DNA of 64,000 nt from an uncultured Eubacterium sp. (GCA_900539325.1 UQCC01000002.1:62001-126000), one strand, 5' to 3'. Counted from the stretch's first letter, positions 16,309 to 26,001 are shown. The notes: generated from the sequence alone by a model not told the origin. Made by a program: numbers and translations.

Positions 16309-18510
16309 TTATAAATGTAAAACTCTGTCCTTAATTTCCTGTGTTCTGCCCTGATTCCAGAACTGTGTGCCGATGTAGCCGCAAGTTCTTCTTGCAACAT
16401 TCATCTTGTCCTGATCCTCATTGCCGCAGTTTGGACATCTCCAAATGAGTTTACCGTGTTCGTCCTCAACGATTTTGATTTCACCGTCATAACCGCAGCA
16501 CTGACAATAGTCGCTCTTTGTGTTAAGTTCGGCATACATAATGTTGTCATAGATAAACTTCATTACCTGAATTACAGCCGGAATGTTATCCTGCATATTA
16601 GGAACTTCGACATAAGAGATTGCACCGCCCGGTGAAAGAGCCTGGAATTCACTCTCGAATTTAAGTTTGGTGAAAGCGTCAATCTTTTCCGTAACATGTA
16701 CATGATAGGAATTTGTAATGTAATTCTTGTCTGTTACACCCTTTATGATGCCAAATCTCTTTTGTAGACATTTTGCAAACTTATATGTTGTTGATTCAAG
16801 CGGAGTGCCGTAAATCGAGAAGTCAATATTTGTCTGTGCCTTCCACTCTGCACAAGCATCGTTCATATGACGCATAACCTGCAATGCAAATTCCTTGCCG
16901 CCGTTTTCATCGGTGTGTGACTTGCCTGTCATATACTTTGTACATTCATAAAGACCTGCATAGCCGAGAGAAATTGTTGAATATCCGTCATAAAGAAGTC
17001 TGTCGATAGGCTCGCCCTTGTCAAGTCGTGCAAGTGCACCGTGTTGCCACAAAATAGGAGCGGCGTCTGAAAGTGTGCCTTTAAGTCTGTTGTGACGGCA
17101 CATAAGTGCACGGTAGCAAAGCTCAAGACGCTCGTCAAAGACTTCCCAAAACTTATTCATATCGCCGCCCGAAGTGCAGGCAACATCAACAAGGTTGATT
17201 GTAACAACGCCCTGATTAAATCTGCCGTAATACTTCTTTTTGCCCTCAACATAGTTCTTTGCTCTTGCGATATTGCCTACTCCCGCTTCGGTAAATCTGT
17301 CCGGAGTGAGGAACGAACGGCAACCCATAGGAGTGTAAACATCACCTTTAAGGTTGAGCATAACTTTTTCGCTTACATAATCGGGTACCATACGCTTTGC
17401 CGTACATTTTGCGGCAAGCTCTGTAAGATAGTAGAACGGTGTGTTTTCGTTGATATTATCATTTTCCAAAACATAAATGAGCTTAGGGAACGCAGGAGTA
17501 ATCCAAACACCCTTTTCGTTCTTAACGCCCTTAATTCTCTGGCGGAGTGTTTCCTCAATAATAAGTGCAAGGTCTTTCTTTTCCTGCTCGTTCTTTGCTT
17601 CATTAAGATACATAAACACGGTAACGAACGGAGCCTGACCGTTGGTTGTAAGAAGTGTTACAACCTGATACTGAATGGTTTGAACGCCTCTTGAAACCTC
17701 GTCACGCAAACGCTTTTCGGTAATCTTAGCAATCTTTTCTTCCGTAAGTTCACCACCGAAATCCTTTGCTTCTTCGATAACCTGTGCACGGATTTTTTCT
17801 CTGCTTATCTGCACAAACGGTGCAAGGTGTGCAAGAGAAATTGACTGACCGCCGTACTGTGACGAAGCAACCTGTGCAATAATCTGAGTTGCGATGTTGC
17901 AAGCTGTTGAGAAGCTGTGCGGTTTTTCAATCATTGTATCCGAAATAACCGTGCCGTTTTGGAGCATATCCTCCAAATTAACAAGGTCGCAGTTGTGCAT
18001 ATGCTGTGCAAAATAGTCTGCATCGTGGAAGTGAATGAGTCCGTTTTCGTGTGCTTCGACAATATCCTCAGGAAGCAAAATTCTCTTTGTAATATCCTTT
18101 GAAACCTCACCTGCCATATAGTCACGCTGAACCGAATTGACAGTTGGATTTTTATTTGAATTTTCCTGTTTAACTTCCTCATTGTTACATTCGATAAGGG
18201 ACAAAATCTGATTATCGGTTGTATTTGCCTTACGCACGAGAGAACGGGTGTAACGATATTTAACATAACGCTTTGCAACCTCAAATGCACCCTGTGCCAT
18301 AATTTGGTCTTCTACAATATCCTGAATTTCCTCTACCGAAAGAGCACGGTTTGCCTTGCCGATTTTAAACTCCACATACTCGGCAATATCGTTGATTTGA
18401 CCCTGTGTCAACTCTTTTCTTTCGCAAGCGGCATTTGCCTTTGATACGGCTATAACGATTTTATTGAGGTCAAACTTTGCTTCCGAGCCGTTTCTCTTGA
18501 TAATATTCAT
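16309..18510 (-). CDS. nrdD: Anaerobic ribonucleoside-triphosphate reductase NrdD
   Basis: Class III ribonucleotide reductase, an oxygen-sensitive glycyl-radical enzyme making dNTPs (733 aa). It has an N-terminal ATP-cone (IIKRNGSEAKFDLNKIVIAV), the large catalytic barrel (GGDMNKFWEVF, SLGYAGLYE), a C-terminal zinc site (CQCCGY and CPNCGN) and the glycyl-radical loop RTCGYIG near the end. Its activase NrdG is not adjacent but lies at 25.4 kb. AAGGGG precedes the ATG. A candidate NrdR box lies upstream. Confidence 0.97.
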   Translation of the reverse strand: MNIIKRNGSEAKFDLNKIVIAVSKANAACERKELTQGQINDIAEYVEFKIGKANRALSVEEIQDIVEDQIMAQGAFEVAKRYVKYRYTRSLVRKANTTDNQILSLIECNNEEVKQENSNKNPTVNSVQRDYMAGEVSKDITKRILLPEDIVEAHENGLIHFHDADYFAQHMHNCDLVNLEDMLQNGTVISDTMIEKPHSFSTACNIATQIIAQVASSQYGGQSISLAHLAPFVQISREKIRAQVIEEAKDFGGELTEEKIAKITEKRLRDEVSRGVQTIQYQVVTLLTTNGQAPFVTVFMYLNEAKNEQEKKDLALIIEETLRQRIKGVKNEKGVWITPAFPKLIYVLENDNINENTPFYYLTELAAKCTAKRMVPDYVSEKVMLNLKGDVYTPMGCRSFLTPDRFTEAGVGNIARAKNYVEGKKKYYGRFNQGVVTINLVDVACTSGGDMNKFWEVFDERLELCYRALMCRHNRLKGTLSDAAPILWQHGALARLDKGEPIDRLLYDGYSTISLGYAGLYECTKYMTGKSHTDENGGKEFALQVMRHMNDACAEWKAQTNIDFSIYGTPLESTTYKFAKCLQKRFGIIKGVTDKNYITNSYHVHVTEKIDAFTKLKFESEFQALSPGGAISYVEVPNMQDNIPAVIQVMKFIYDNIMYAELNTKSDYCQCCGYDGEIKIVEDEHGKLIWRCPNCGNEDQDKMNVARRTCGYIGTQFWNQGRTQEIKDRVLHL

Positions 18511-18631
18511 AAACTTCTTTCCCCTTTCAAATACTTATACCCAAGTAGTTACAACGCTGTAACTTTTCATTCGATGACAATTACAATAATAACAAAACAT
18601 TGTGGCTGTGTCAATAGAATTTGGGCAAAAA

Positions 18632-18647
18632 ATACAATATATTGTGC
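18632..18647. promoter_or_regulatory. candidate NrdR box upstream of nrdD
   Basis: ATACAATATATTGTGC closely resembles the NrdR consensus (ACACWATATWTTGTGT), centred about 130 bases upstream of nrdD. A weaker TTGTGG-containing half site lies about 42 bp nearer the gene, an integral number of helical turns. The 337-bp gap to the divergent kinase gene shows no other clear signal. Confidence 0.5.
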
Positions 18648-18847
18648 CTAAAATTCAAATTGTAATAAATTTATACGAAATGTAGTTTTGCATTTTTCAT
18701 CAAAACCGCAATATTACGCACAAAGCGACAACTCGCCCGACAAGTAAATATTACAAATTGTAAATACCGAAGCGTGCGGTATTGAGCACAATTCTTGCCA
18801 CTTGAAAAATGTTGTAATTTGTTTTAATATATATGAGAGGTATTTAT

Positions 18848-20356
18848 ATGAAAAAATCCAACAAAACCCGAAATCTTAAAATTGCAACACGAATTACCAT
18901 TGCAACGCTTGCAAGCATTATAACCTCGGTGGTTATGGTAATAGCGGCGATATTGATTTTTCGTTCCCTGCTGCCCGATATATACGGAATATCAAGAGTC
19001 GAATCAAACGAATATTCGATTATCAACCAACTGCAATGGGCGCAGACAATAAGCAGTATCAACCGTGAACTTGCCGACAACAGCTCCGACGAAGTAATAA
19101 AAGAGGATTTAAGCGGCATTACAAAATCCATATCCGAATTAGGCTCAAAGATATACATATCAAAAAACGGCAAGAAATATTTTTCCAACACCGAAAAAAA
19201 TGAAATAAAGGCCTTGGCAAGTACAATAACGGACACCTCAGGCAAGAGGAATATGTACTACTACGGAAAAAACGGACTTGTAATAAAATCTCATATAAAA
19301 ACGCAAAACGGCAAATTTGCAATAAATATAGTAAATCCCAACTACACAGTGAGCGATTATTCGCTTCGCAATTCGTTGCAAAGCTTTAAACTGCTGTTTA
19401 CGGGCAGAAGCGGATTTATGATACTGATGGCACTTCTTATAATCATAGTATCAAACCTTATAATGTCGTTGATAACATCGCGAACAATCACCGCCCCTAT
19501 CAAAAAGCTCTCGGACGGTGCAAACGAAATAGCCGGCGGCAACCTTGACTGTCACATTGATTACGACAGCACAAACGAAATCGGAGCAACAGTAAAATCC
19601 ATCAATGATATGACTGACAAGCTGAAATATTCGATAGAACGGCAAAACGAAATGGCACAATCAAGAAAAGAGATGACAGCGGGAATTGCCCACGATTTGA
19701 GAACGCCGCTTACATCTATAAAAGGCTATGTTGAAGGCTTGCGTGACGGCATTGCAAACACTCCCGAAAAACAGGAACGATATTTGCAAACCATTTATTC
19801 TTCGGCACTTGATATGGAAAAACTGCTTGACGAACTGCTGACACTTTCAAAATTGGAATCGGGCAACACCCAGCTTGATTTAATCAAGATTGACATAAAC
19901 GAATACCTTGCCGAGTACCTTGCGGAAAAAGAAAACAAATGGCAAACCGGCAACATAACAATTAAGTACTTCGGACCGAATATAAAAAGCAAAGCCTATG
20001 TTATGCTTGACCCAAACAGATTTTCAAGAGTGCTCAACAACATTATTTCAAATGCTGTAAAATACTCATCAAAAGCACGAAAGCCTGTCATCAGCATAAG
20101 CCTTGAGATTTACGACAAATCAATCATCATTGCAATATCCGATAACGGCATAGGCATAAGCGAAGAAAACCTGAAGCATATTTTTGATATATTCTATCGT
20201 GCCGATCAAGCCCGTACAAGAGTGTATGACGGCTCAGGCTTGGGTCTTGCGGTTTGCAAGGAAATTGTTGAACTTCACCAAGGTCACATTTGGGCAACGA
20301 GTAAAGAAGGTCACGGAACAACCATTATGATCTCACTTAACAGAGAGGACGCATAA
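18848..20356 (+). CDS. Two-component sensor histidine kinase
   Basis: A 502 aa membrane kinase. The ATG at 18848 is used because AGAGGT lies seven bases before it, while an ATG five codons earlier overlaps that ribosome site. Layout: first membrane helix (about 15-38), extracytoplasmic sensor region (about 40-185), second helix (GFMILMALLIIIVSNLIMSL), HAMP linker, HisKA with the phospho-acceptor in IAHDLRTPLTSIKG, then HATPase_c with NIISNAVKYS, DNGIGIS and GSGLGLAV. Four bases separate it from its response regulator. The kinase comes first, opposite to the more usual order. The signal sensed is unknown. Confidence 0.93.
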   Translation: MKKSNKTRNLKIATRITIATLASIITSVVMVIAAILIFRSLLPDIYGISRVESNEYSIINQLQWAQTISSINRELADNSSDEVIKEDLSGITKSISELGSKIYISKNGKKYFSNTEKNEIKALASTITDTSGKRNMYYYGKNGLVIKSHIKTQNGKFAINIVNPNYTVSDYSLRNSLQSFKLLFTGRSGFMILMALLIIIVSNLIMSLITSRTITAPIKKLSDGANEIAGGNLDCHIDYDSTNEIGATVKSINDMTDKLKYSIERQNEMAQSRKEMTAGIAHDLRTPLTSIKGYVEGLRDGIANTPEKQERYLQTIYSSALDMEKLLDELLTLSKLESGNTQLDLIKIDINEYLAEYLAEKENKWQTGNITIKYFGPNIKSKAYVMLDPNRFSRVLNNIISNAVKYSSKARKPVISISLEIYDKSIIIAISDNGIGISEENLKHIFDIFYRADQARTRVYDGSGLGLAVCKEIVELHQGHIWATSKEGHGTTIMISLNREDA

Positions 20357-20360
20357 CGCT

Positions 20361-21053
20361 ATGAACAAAAAAATTCTCATTATTGAAGATGACGAAAACA
20401 TCACCTGCCTTGAAAGGGATTATCTTGAAGCACACGGCTTTGAGGTACTTTGTGCAAACGATGGGCTAAAAGGACTTGAAATTGCAAAAACGGTCAATGT
20501 TGCACTTGTACTTTTGGATGTTATGCTTCCGTCACTCAACGGACTTGAGGTTTGCAAAAAAATCAGAGAATTCAGCAACATTCCGATTCTTCTTGTAAGC
20601 GCAAAAAAAGACGAATTTGACAAAATCAACGGCTTAGGCTTCGGTGCAGACGACTACATCGTAAAGCCGTTCAGTCCGTCAGAGCTTGTGGCAAGAGTTA
20701 TCGCACATCTCAACAGATACGAAAGACTTACAAACACGGACATTAAGGAACGCTCAACTATCGAAATCGGCGACCTTAAAATTGACAAAAAATCACGCAG
20801 AATTTATTTTGAGGACACCGAAATTACCTTTACAAACAAAGAGTTTGATCTCCTTGCAACTCTGGCCGAAAGCCCGGACAAGGTTTTTACAAAAGAAGAA
20901 CTACTCAGCAAAATCTGGAACTACGACTCAATGGGCGACACATCAACCGTAACCGTGCACATCAACAGAGTGCGTGAAAAGCTGTTTGCGGTGGACAACA
21001 ATATGGAGTTCATCAACACCGTGTGGGGCAAGGGTTACCGCTTCAACAAATAA
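20361..21053 (+). CDS. OmpR/PhoB-family response regulator
   Basis: A 230 aa DNA-binding regulator paired with the upstream kinase. The receiver domain has IIEDDEN, the phospho-acceptor region VLLDVMLPSLNGLEV, LVSAKK and the DDYIVKPFSP lysine motif. The C-terminal winged helix contains FDLLATLAESPDKVFTKEEL and VTVHINRVREKL. The closing KGYRFNK is typical. Its stop abuts repeat element copy 1, which probably supplies its terminator. Confidence 0.95.
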   Translation: MNKKILIIEDDENITCLERDYLEAHGFEVLCANDGLKGLEIAKTVNVALVLLDVMLPSLNGLEVCKKIREFSNIPILLVSAKKDEFDKINGLGFGADDYIVKPFSPSELVARVIAHLNRYERLTNTDIKERSTIEIGDLKIDKKSRRIYFEDTEITFTNKEFDLLATLAESPDKVFTKEELLSKIWNYDSMGDTSTVTVHINRVREKLFAVDNNMEFINTVWGKGYRFNK

Positions 21054-21056
21054 AAA

Positions 21057-21382
21057 AGGCTGTCGATAAAGTTCCTGAAACACGCCAAAATACAGTCAAC
21101 CGAATTATGCCTCACATTAATGTAAGCGTAGGTGGCAACACAAAATGTTGACGGTGAATTTTAAAAAAGCTGTAAGTATCAAACTTACAGCTTTTTTGGC
21201 GTTTTCCGTTTTTTGCTCAGTCGAAAGGAAAAGGCTTCCAAAAAATCCGTAGATTTTTTGGAAAGAGGAAAAACATATGTAGTATACTTACAAAACTATG
21301 TTTTGCTCTATACGGAATATGTTTTGACGATATACATCTTCCTTCGCAAGAAAACGAAATTCAGAACCTTTTTCAACAGCCT
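21057..21382 (-). repeat. Dispersed TIR element, copy 1 (326 bp)
   Basis: MITE-like element lying in reverse relative to copies 2 and 3. Its ends read AGGCTGTCGATAAAG and, on the other strand, AGGCTGTTGAAAAAGG, an imperfect terminal inverted repeat. Inside are a 15-bp/5-nt-loop hairpin (21163-21197) with A and T flanks, a CACCGTCAACA...AGGCATAA module, and an extra segment with a 12-bp perfect hairpin (TTCCAAAAAATC / GATTTTTTGGAA). It fills the gap between the convergent response regulator and cstA genes and runs ten bases into the cstA coding end. Confidence 0.75.
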
Positions 21383-23094
21383 TTGACTTCTTCAACTGCT
21401 TCCGTCTTTTCTTCAACCTCGCTGTTTTTCTTGCTGTGTACATAACTCTTTAATGAGTTAATTGCAATGATAACGGCAAGTACGATAAGAAGAACCGCAA
21501 CAACAAGCTGAATTACACTTGCAAAAATATCCGTGCCTGCGGCAAGAGATTTAACAAGACCGATTACACGCTGAACAAGAGCGGTAAATGTTACGCAAAG
21601 CATAATAATCATCGGAGGGAAGAGCATCTTGTTGCTTCTGCCTGTTACCTTGAGGAATACGCAAAGTGTGATGAGAACAAGTGCACTCAAAAGCTGGTTT
21701 GCCGAACCGAAAAGCGGCCAAATTGTTTGGTATCCGATTTTTGTAAGAACAAAGCCGCAAAGGAGTGTAACGATTGTTGAGAAATATGTATTGCAAACAA
21801 CCTTTCTCCAAGGCTTTGCGTGTTTCATATCATCAACGCTGAAGAATTCCTGAAAACACATTCTGCCGATACGGGCAACGGCATCAAGTGTTGTAAGAGC
21901 AAGAGCAGATACGCACATTGTCATAAATACTGTTGACAAGTGAACCGAAAGACCCATCTTTTCAAAGAAACCTGCAACGCCCGATGAGAAGATTTGGAAA
22001 GGAGTACCCTCGGCAGGAATACCGTTTTTAGCAGCGGCACCGGCAACGCAAAGAGCAAGAACGGCAAGCACACTTTCAAGAATCATTGCACCGTAACCGA
22101 CTTTAAGCATATCCTTTTCATTGGCGATTGTTTTTGATGAAGTACCGGATGATACAAGTGAATGGAAGCCTGAAACAGCACCGCAGGCAACGGTTACAAA
22201 CAAAATCGGGAACATTGTGCCGAGTTGTTCGTTTTTAAAGCCTGTGAATACAGGGAGGTTCATTGTAGGGTGACCGATTACAAGTCCCAAAGCCGCACCG
22301 ACAATCATACAAACAAACATAATTGTTGTCATATAGTCACGAGGCTGTTTCATAAGCCAAATAGGAAGAATTGCGGCAAAGAAAATATATACAAATACAA
22401 CATAGCTCCATGTTGTTTTGCTGAATTCAAGCGGGAACTGCATACCCACAGCAAACGAAGCAACGATGAACACGATGCCCAAAACAGCTTCTTTCCAACC
22501 GGAGAAGTTGAACTTCTTTTGGATAAGGCCGAAGATTACGGCAAATACCATAAACATAATCGATACCATACCGGCTGAGCCGTTTACCGAAGCGTTAGCC
22601 GCAAGTTTGCCTGTTACATCGTCATACGCATTGAAAGTACCTGATACCATATCCGCAAATACCGCAATAATCAAGAGGGAAAAGAGCCAGCAGAAAAGTA
22701 AGAAAAGCTTTCTGCCCGTTTTACCGATGTACTTTTCAATAAGCATACCCATGGATTTACCTTGGTTTTTAACCGAAGCGTAAAGTGCACCGAAGTCCGT
22801 TACCGCACCGAAGAATACACCGCCGATTAAAATCCAAAGGAGTACGGGAAGCCAACCGAACACAGCCGCCTGAATGGCACCGGTTACAGGGCCTGCACCC
22901 GCGATTGATGAAAATTGGTGAGAAAATACTGTCCAACCGTTTGTCGGAACATAGTCCTTACCGTCATTATATTTTACGGCAGGGGTTTCGGCTTTGGGGT
23001 CAATGCCCCATTTTTTTGCAAGATGTCTGCCGTAAAAGACATAACCTGCACCGAGAACAACAACAGCAATCAAAACAATTACAAGCGTGTTCAT
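21373..23094 (-). CDS. cstA: CstA-family carbon starvation / peptide-pyruvate transporter
   Basis: A 573 aa polytopic membrane protein with 14 or more hydrophobic segments. Family motifs include VFSHQFSSIAGAGPVTG, GGVFFGAVTDFGALYASVKNQGKS and ACGAVSGFHSLVSSGTSSKT. CstA proteins import peptides or pyruvate under nutrient limitation. The charged C-terminal tail ends in KGC, and the last two codons and the stop come from the inverted repeat of element copy 1. A T-box leader upstream indicates control by uncharged tRNA. Confidence 0.9.
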   Translation of the reverse strand: MNTLVIVLIAVVVLGAGYVFYGRHLAKKWGIDPKAETPAVKYNDGKDYVPTNGWTVFSHQFSSIAGAGPVTGAIQAAVFGWLPVLLWILIGGVFFGAVTDFGALYASVKNQGKSMGMLIEKYIGKTGRKLFLLFCWLFSLLIIAVFADMVSGTFNAYDDVTGKLAANASVNGSAGMVSIMFMVFAVIFGLIQKKFNFSGWKEAVLGIVFIVASFAVGMQFPLEFSKTTWSYVVFVYIFFAAILPIWLMKQPRDYMTTIMFVCMIVGAALGLVIGHPTMNLPVFTGFKNEQLGTMFPILFVTVACGAVSGFHSLVSSGTSSKTIANEKDMLKVGYGAMILESVLAVLALCVAGAAAKNGIPAEGTPFQIFSSGVAGFFEKMGLSVHLSTVFMTMCVSALALTTLDAVARIGRMCFQEFFSVDDMKHAKPWRKVVCNTYFSTIVTLLCGFVLTKIGYQTIWPLFGSANQLLSALVLITLCVFLKVTGRSNKMLFPPMIIMLCVTFTALVQRVIGLVKSLAAGTDIFASVIQLVVAVLLIVLAVIIAINSLKSYVHSKKNSEVEEKTEAVEEVKGC

Positions 23095-23156
23095 AATTTA
23101 CATCTTCTTTCTCTTTTTTTTACAGCCTAAATCCAAATTTGCATCGGTAAACAAAA

Positions 23157-23461
23157 ACAAAAACCTCCGCCAAAGCGAAAATCGTTTCCGATTTTCCGCA
23201 AAGGCGAAGGCATAAAATTTAGTGCTTTCGTGTTACCACTTTGCTTGCCGACAGATGCCGACCGCTCAACCACCGTCAATAAAATTAACAGTGCCTCATA
23301 TAACGGTGAGTCCCGTTTTCAACTACTCGCATTCTTTCACTGAAACTGCTTGCAGGTGAGGGCAAAGCGTACCTGTTACTGTCTTGCACAACCGACAGCT
23401 TTCTGTAAACGGTGCTACGCAAAGTCATATCCTGTTCATTGCATTTGACTGTTTAATTTAT
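23157..23461 (-). promoter_or_regulatory. T-box riboswitch leader of cstA
   Basis: On the minus strand the leader has a Stem I with AGAAAGCTG and GTCGGTTGTGCAAGAC, then the T-box core AAAGTGGTAACACGAAAGC (23244-23224), then a long terminator hairpin (23210-23162) ending in TTTTTGTTTTTG. The CAGG/CCTG closing stem places CTC as the candidate specifier codon, read by tRNA-Leu, and the bulge TGGT suits a discriminator A as in tRNA-Leu. The usual AGTA/GAA loop motifs are altered, so the specifier is tentative. Confidence 0.75.
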
Positions 23462-23467
23462 GCTTTT

Positions 23468-23496
23468 ATGTTAGTACCAAAAATTCGATTTGTCAA
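23468..23496 (-). promoter_or_regulatory. promoter of the T-box/cstA transcript
   Basis: Minus-strand TTGACA (23496-23491), 17-bp spacer, TAACAT (23473-23468), a few bases upstream of the T-box leader. Confidence 0.75.
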
Positions 23497-23558
23497 ATGT
23501 TTCGGCACAATTTTGTAAGTATGAACAAATTGTGACTTAAACAAAAGCCGCCGTTTGT

Positions 23559-24053
23559 CTATTTTTTAACCGCTGTTCCCTCTTGACCGCGAAATACAAC
23601 AAACTTGTCGTACAAAAATTCCGTAATCATATTGCACGCCATTGTGCAACCGAGGACAATATAGTTAATAGCGGTTACATCCGCAAACTTTGCCGTGAAA
23701 TGATTGCCCAAAATTGTGCTTACCGGTGTAAACACGCAATAGAACGCAAGAACTTTGAGCATAGCAATAGGCACATTGTTTGCCGATTTGAATGTAAACT
23801 TACGGTTGAAAGTAAAGTTCCAAATAACCGACAGCAAAAGTGCAATGAGATACATCGGACCGTACTCATTTTGCATAATTTTTGCAAAAGTGGCATTTGA
23901 AGCCATCCAATTTTGAAAAACCGGAAGTTTGATGATAACCTCGCTCATAAGAGTGAAAGCCGCAATCTGAATAATACCGGCAGAAGCGGAGAACAGTGCA
24001 AATTTTACAAACTGCCAAAAACCGCCGATGCCTTTTTCTTTCTTTTCGCTCAT
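23559..24053 (-). CDS. GtrA family membrane protein
   Basis: A 164 aa protein with four predicted membrane helices. GFWQFVKFALFSASAGIIQ at the start, IWNFTFNRKFTFKS in the middle and NMITEFLYDKFVVF at the end are GtrA features. GtrA proteins are thought to flip or help transfer lipid-linked sugars for surface polysaccharides or teichoic acids. It lies 17 bases after a polysaccharide pyruvyl transferase gene, so both probably serve cell-surface glycan decoration. A second, divergent GtrA occurs at 36.3 kb. Confidence 0.85.
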   Translation of the reverse strand: MSEKKEKGIGGFWQFVKFALFSASAGIIQIAAFTLMSEVIIKLPVFQNWMASNATFAKIMQNEYGPMYLIALLLSVIWNFTFNRKFTFKSANNVPIAMLKVLAFYCVFTPVSTILGNHFTAKFADVTAINYIVLGCTMACNMITEFLYDKFVVFRGQEGTAVKK

Positions 24054-24070
24054 ATAATCGATCCTTTTTA

Positions 24071-25249
24071 TTATGGCTTTTTGCCTAAAAGTTTAAGCAA
24101 AAGTCGTCTGAATTTAACTGCAAATTTGACTATCTTTGAATTATATTCCCTATTCATTCGGCGAACTTCCTCGATATCGCCGATTTTTTGATACTTTGCA
24201 AGTTCATTTCTCATAACAACCATTTCACGAAGGTCAATGTGATGTTCCTTGTGATAGCTGTAAAGAGTTTTCTTCATAGTATCGTGACGCCACTGCATAA
24301 TTTCCTCATCGGTATACTGTGATTCGTATAGCTCGGAAGCAGTGCGGGTTTCGTGCTCTGCCTTGTCAATGAATTCCGAAATAATTTTTTCAAGATTTTC
24401 TCTGACAGGCTTGTAGGTATCGGGATTTGGAATAGGATTAAGCATATAATCCTTATACTTACCTGCAATAACATCCTCGTTGAGAGCTGTGTTTGCATAG
24501 TGCTTGTACGGGTCAAGTCGAACCGAATTGAAGTTGTGACGAACCCAAAGCACCGGAGTTTCGAGTGCGATACAAGGAAGTGCACAGTGAACTCTGAATG
24601 TAAGCACGCACTTTGCATTTTGATAAAGGTCAAGTCTTTCCTCAACCTCGGCACGCCTCTGCTCCCAAGTCATAAATTGGTCTGACGGGATAGGACGGGT
24701 AGGCGGTTCAACGATTACATCAATGCCTGTGCCCTCCATCTGCTTTTTAACAGCTTCTTCAACAGACTTTGCAAGACCGACAAGAACAATATATTCTCTT
24801 TCTCTCGGCTTTGGCGGACGCTTTTTGAGTGTAAGAGTTACACAACCCGAAAAGTAATTGTCTATTCCACGCTCCGAAAGACGCTCTTGCGTATAATAAT
24901 CACGGCAACCGATAGGCTCAAATCTCTTGAGATACTCCTTGCCCGGTCCGCTCTCGATATACTCAAACTTTGAAGGCATACCACGAGGTCTGCCTCTTTG
25001 AATGTCATTATAGTGAAGACCTATCCACAATGGATAAACATATTTTGACGGCGGCCAATTCCACTTTTCCCACATATACCATGCGCTCATAATGGTTGCA
25101 ACCGGCTCGTCATCATCAGCCTTGAAGCTGTCCATAGCTTCAATATCCACCAAATAATCTGTATGCGGCAGCCATTGCTCTGCTGCATATGACTGCATAT
25201 CGTCACCGATATTTTTGGTGGTTTTTCTGTATAACACACCGTATTTCAT
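24071..25249 (-). CDS. Polysaccharide pyruvyl transferase family protein
   Basis: A 392 aa protein. KYGVLYRKTTKNIGDDMQSYAAEQWLP at the N-terminus and the LTFRVHCALPCIALETPVLW block are the two typical regions of the CsaB/PS_pyruv_trans fold, which adds ketal pyruvate to surface sugars from phosphoenolpyruvate. A longer reading from a GTG eight codons upstream contains the AAGGAG ribosome site, so the ATG at 25249 is the start. It lies upstream of the gtrA-like gene. The acceptor sugar is unknown. Confidence 0.8.
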   Translation of the reverse strand: MKYGVLYRKTTKNIGDDMQSYAAEQWLPHTDYLVDIEAMDSFKADDDEPVATIMSAWYMWEKWNWPPSKYVYPLWIGLHYNDIQRGRPRGMPSKFEYIESGPGKEYLKRFEPIGCRDYYTQERLSERGIDNYFSGCVTLTLKKRPPKPREREYIVLVGLAKSVEEAVKKQMEGTGIDVIVEPPTRPIPSDQFMTWEQRRAEVEERLDLYQNAKCVLTFRVHCALPCIALETPVLWVRHNFNSVRLDPYKHYANTALNEDVIAGKYKDYMLNPIPNPDTYKPVRENLEKIISEFIDKAEHETRTASELYESQYTDEEIMQWRHDTMKKTLYSYHKEHHIDLREMVVMRNELAKYQKIGDIEEVRRMNREYNSKIVKFAVKFRRLLLKLLGKKP

Positions 25250-25393
25250 TATGCAATACTCCTTATTTAACACTTTATATAGTATGTAAATATATTATCA
25301 CACCCAACATATCATTGTCAATTATAATACTCTTTATTTTACAATGTTAATGTGCTATAATATAAAAAAGAGCGCTGAAGGGCGGACTGATTT

Positions 25394-25924
25394 ATGAATT
25401 GGGCAGAAATAAAAACAAATGACATCGCAAACGGCGAGGGAGTAAGAACTTCCCTTTTTGTATCCGGTTGCAGACATCATTGCAAAAATTGTTTTAACGA
25501 AATTACATGGGACTTCAGCTACGGTCATCTTTTCACCGAAGAAACCATGGAAGATATTTTCAAAAGTGTTGACCACAGCTGGATTAACGGCATATCGCTC
25601 CTCGGCGGCGAACCGTTTGAACCCGAAAATCAAAAGGTACTTGTGCCGTTTTTGGTGATGTTTCACGAGAGATTTCCGGACAAAACCGTGTGGTGCTACA
25701 CCGGATTTACGCTTGAGCAAATCCTCGGCTGTACGGAAGAAAAAAGTCGTGCCGCAACCGACATCAGCAAGGAAATGCTGTCACTTATTGACATACTTGT
25801 TGACGGACCGTATGTGGAAGATTTGCACTCAATCACACTCAAATTCCGTGGTTCGTCCAACCAAAGAGTAATCGACATAAAGAAAACAATCAAAGAACAA
25901 AAAATCGTGCTTTACCTTGAATAA
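25394..25924 (+). CDS. nrdG: Anaerobic ribonucleotide reductase activating protein NrdG
   Basis: Radical SAM activase that installs the glycyl radical on NrdD (176 aa). The cluster motif is SGCRHHCKNCFN (CxxxCxxC), followed by SLLGGEPFEPEN and TVWCYTGFTLEQIL. Size and motif context match NrdG rather than PflA. It is on the opposite strand and about 7 kb from nrdD, so the usual nrdDG operon is split here. Confidence 0.93.
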   Translation: MNWAEIKTNDIANGEGVRTSLFVSGCRHHCKNCFNEITWDFSYGHLFTEETMEDIFKSVDHSWINGISLLGGEPFEPENQKVLVPFLVMFHERFPDKTVWCYTGFTLEQILGCTEEKSRAATDISKEMLSLIDILVDGPYVEDLHSITLKFRGSSNQRVIDIKKTIKEQKIVLYLE

Positions 25925-25948
25925 GCACAATTAATAATTAGATATAAC

Positions 25949-25994
25949 AAAAGAGATAATCGCAACATTTCACAAGTGCGATTATCTCTTTTTA
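25949..25994. terminator. bidirectional terminator between nrdG and the lipoprotein gene
   Basis: A 16-bp stem (AAAAGAGATAATCGCA with TGCGATTATCTCTTTT) and 12-nt loop, with A and T flanks on both sides, between convergent genes. Confidence 0.85.
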
Positions 25995-26001
25995 TTACAT
26001 T

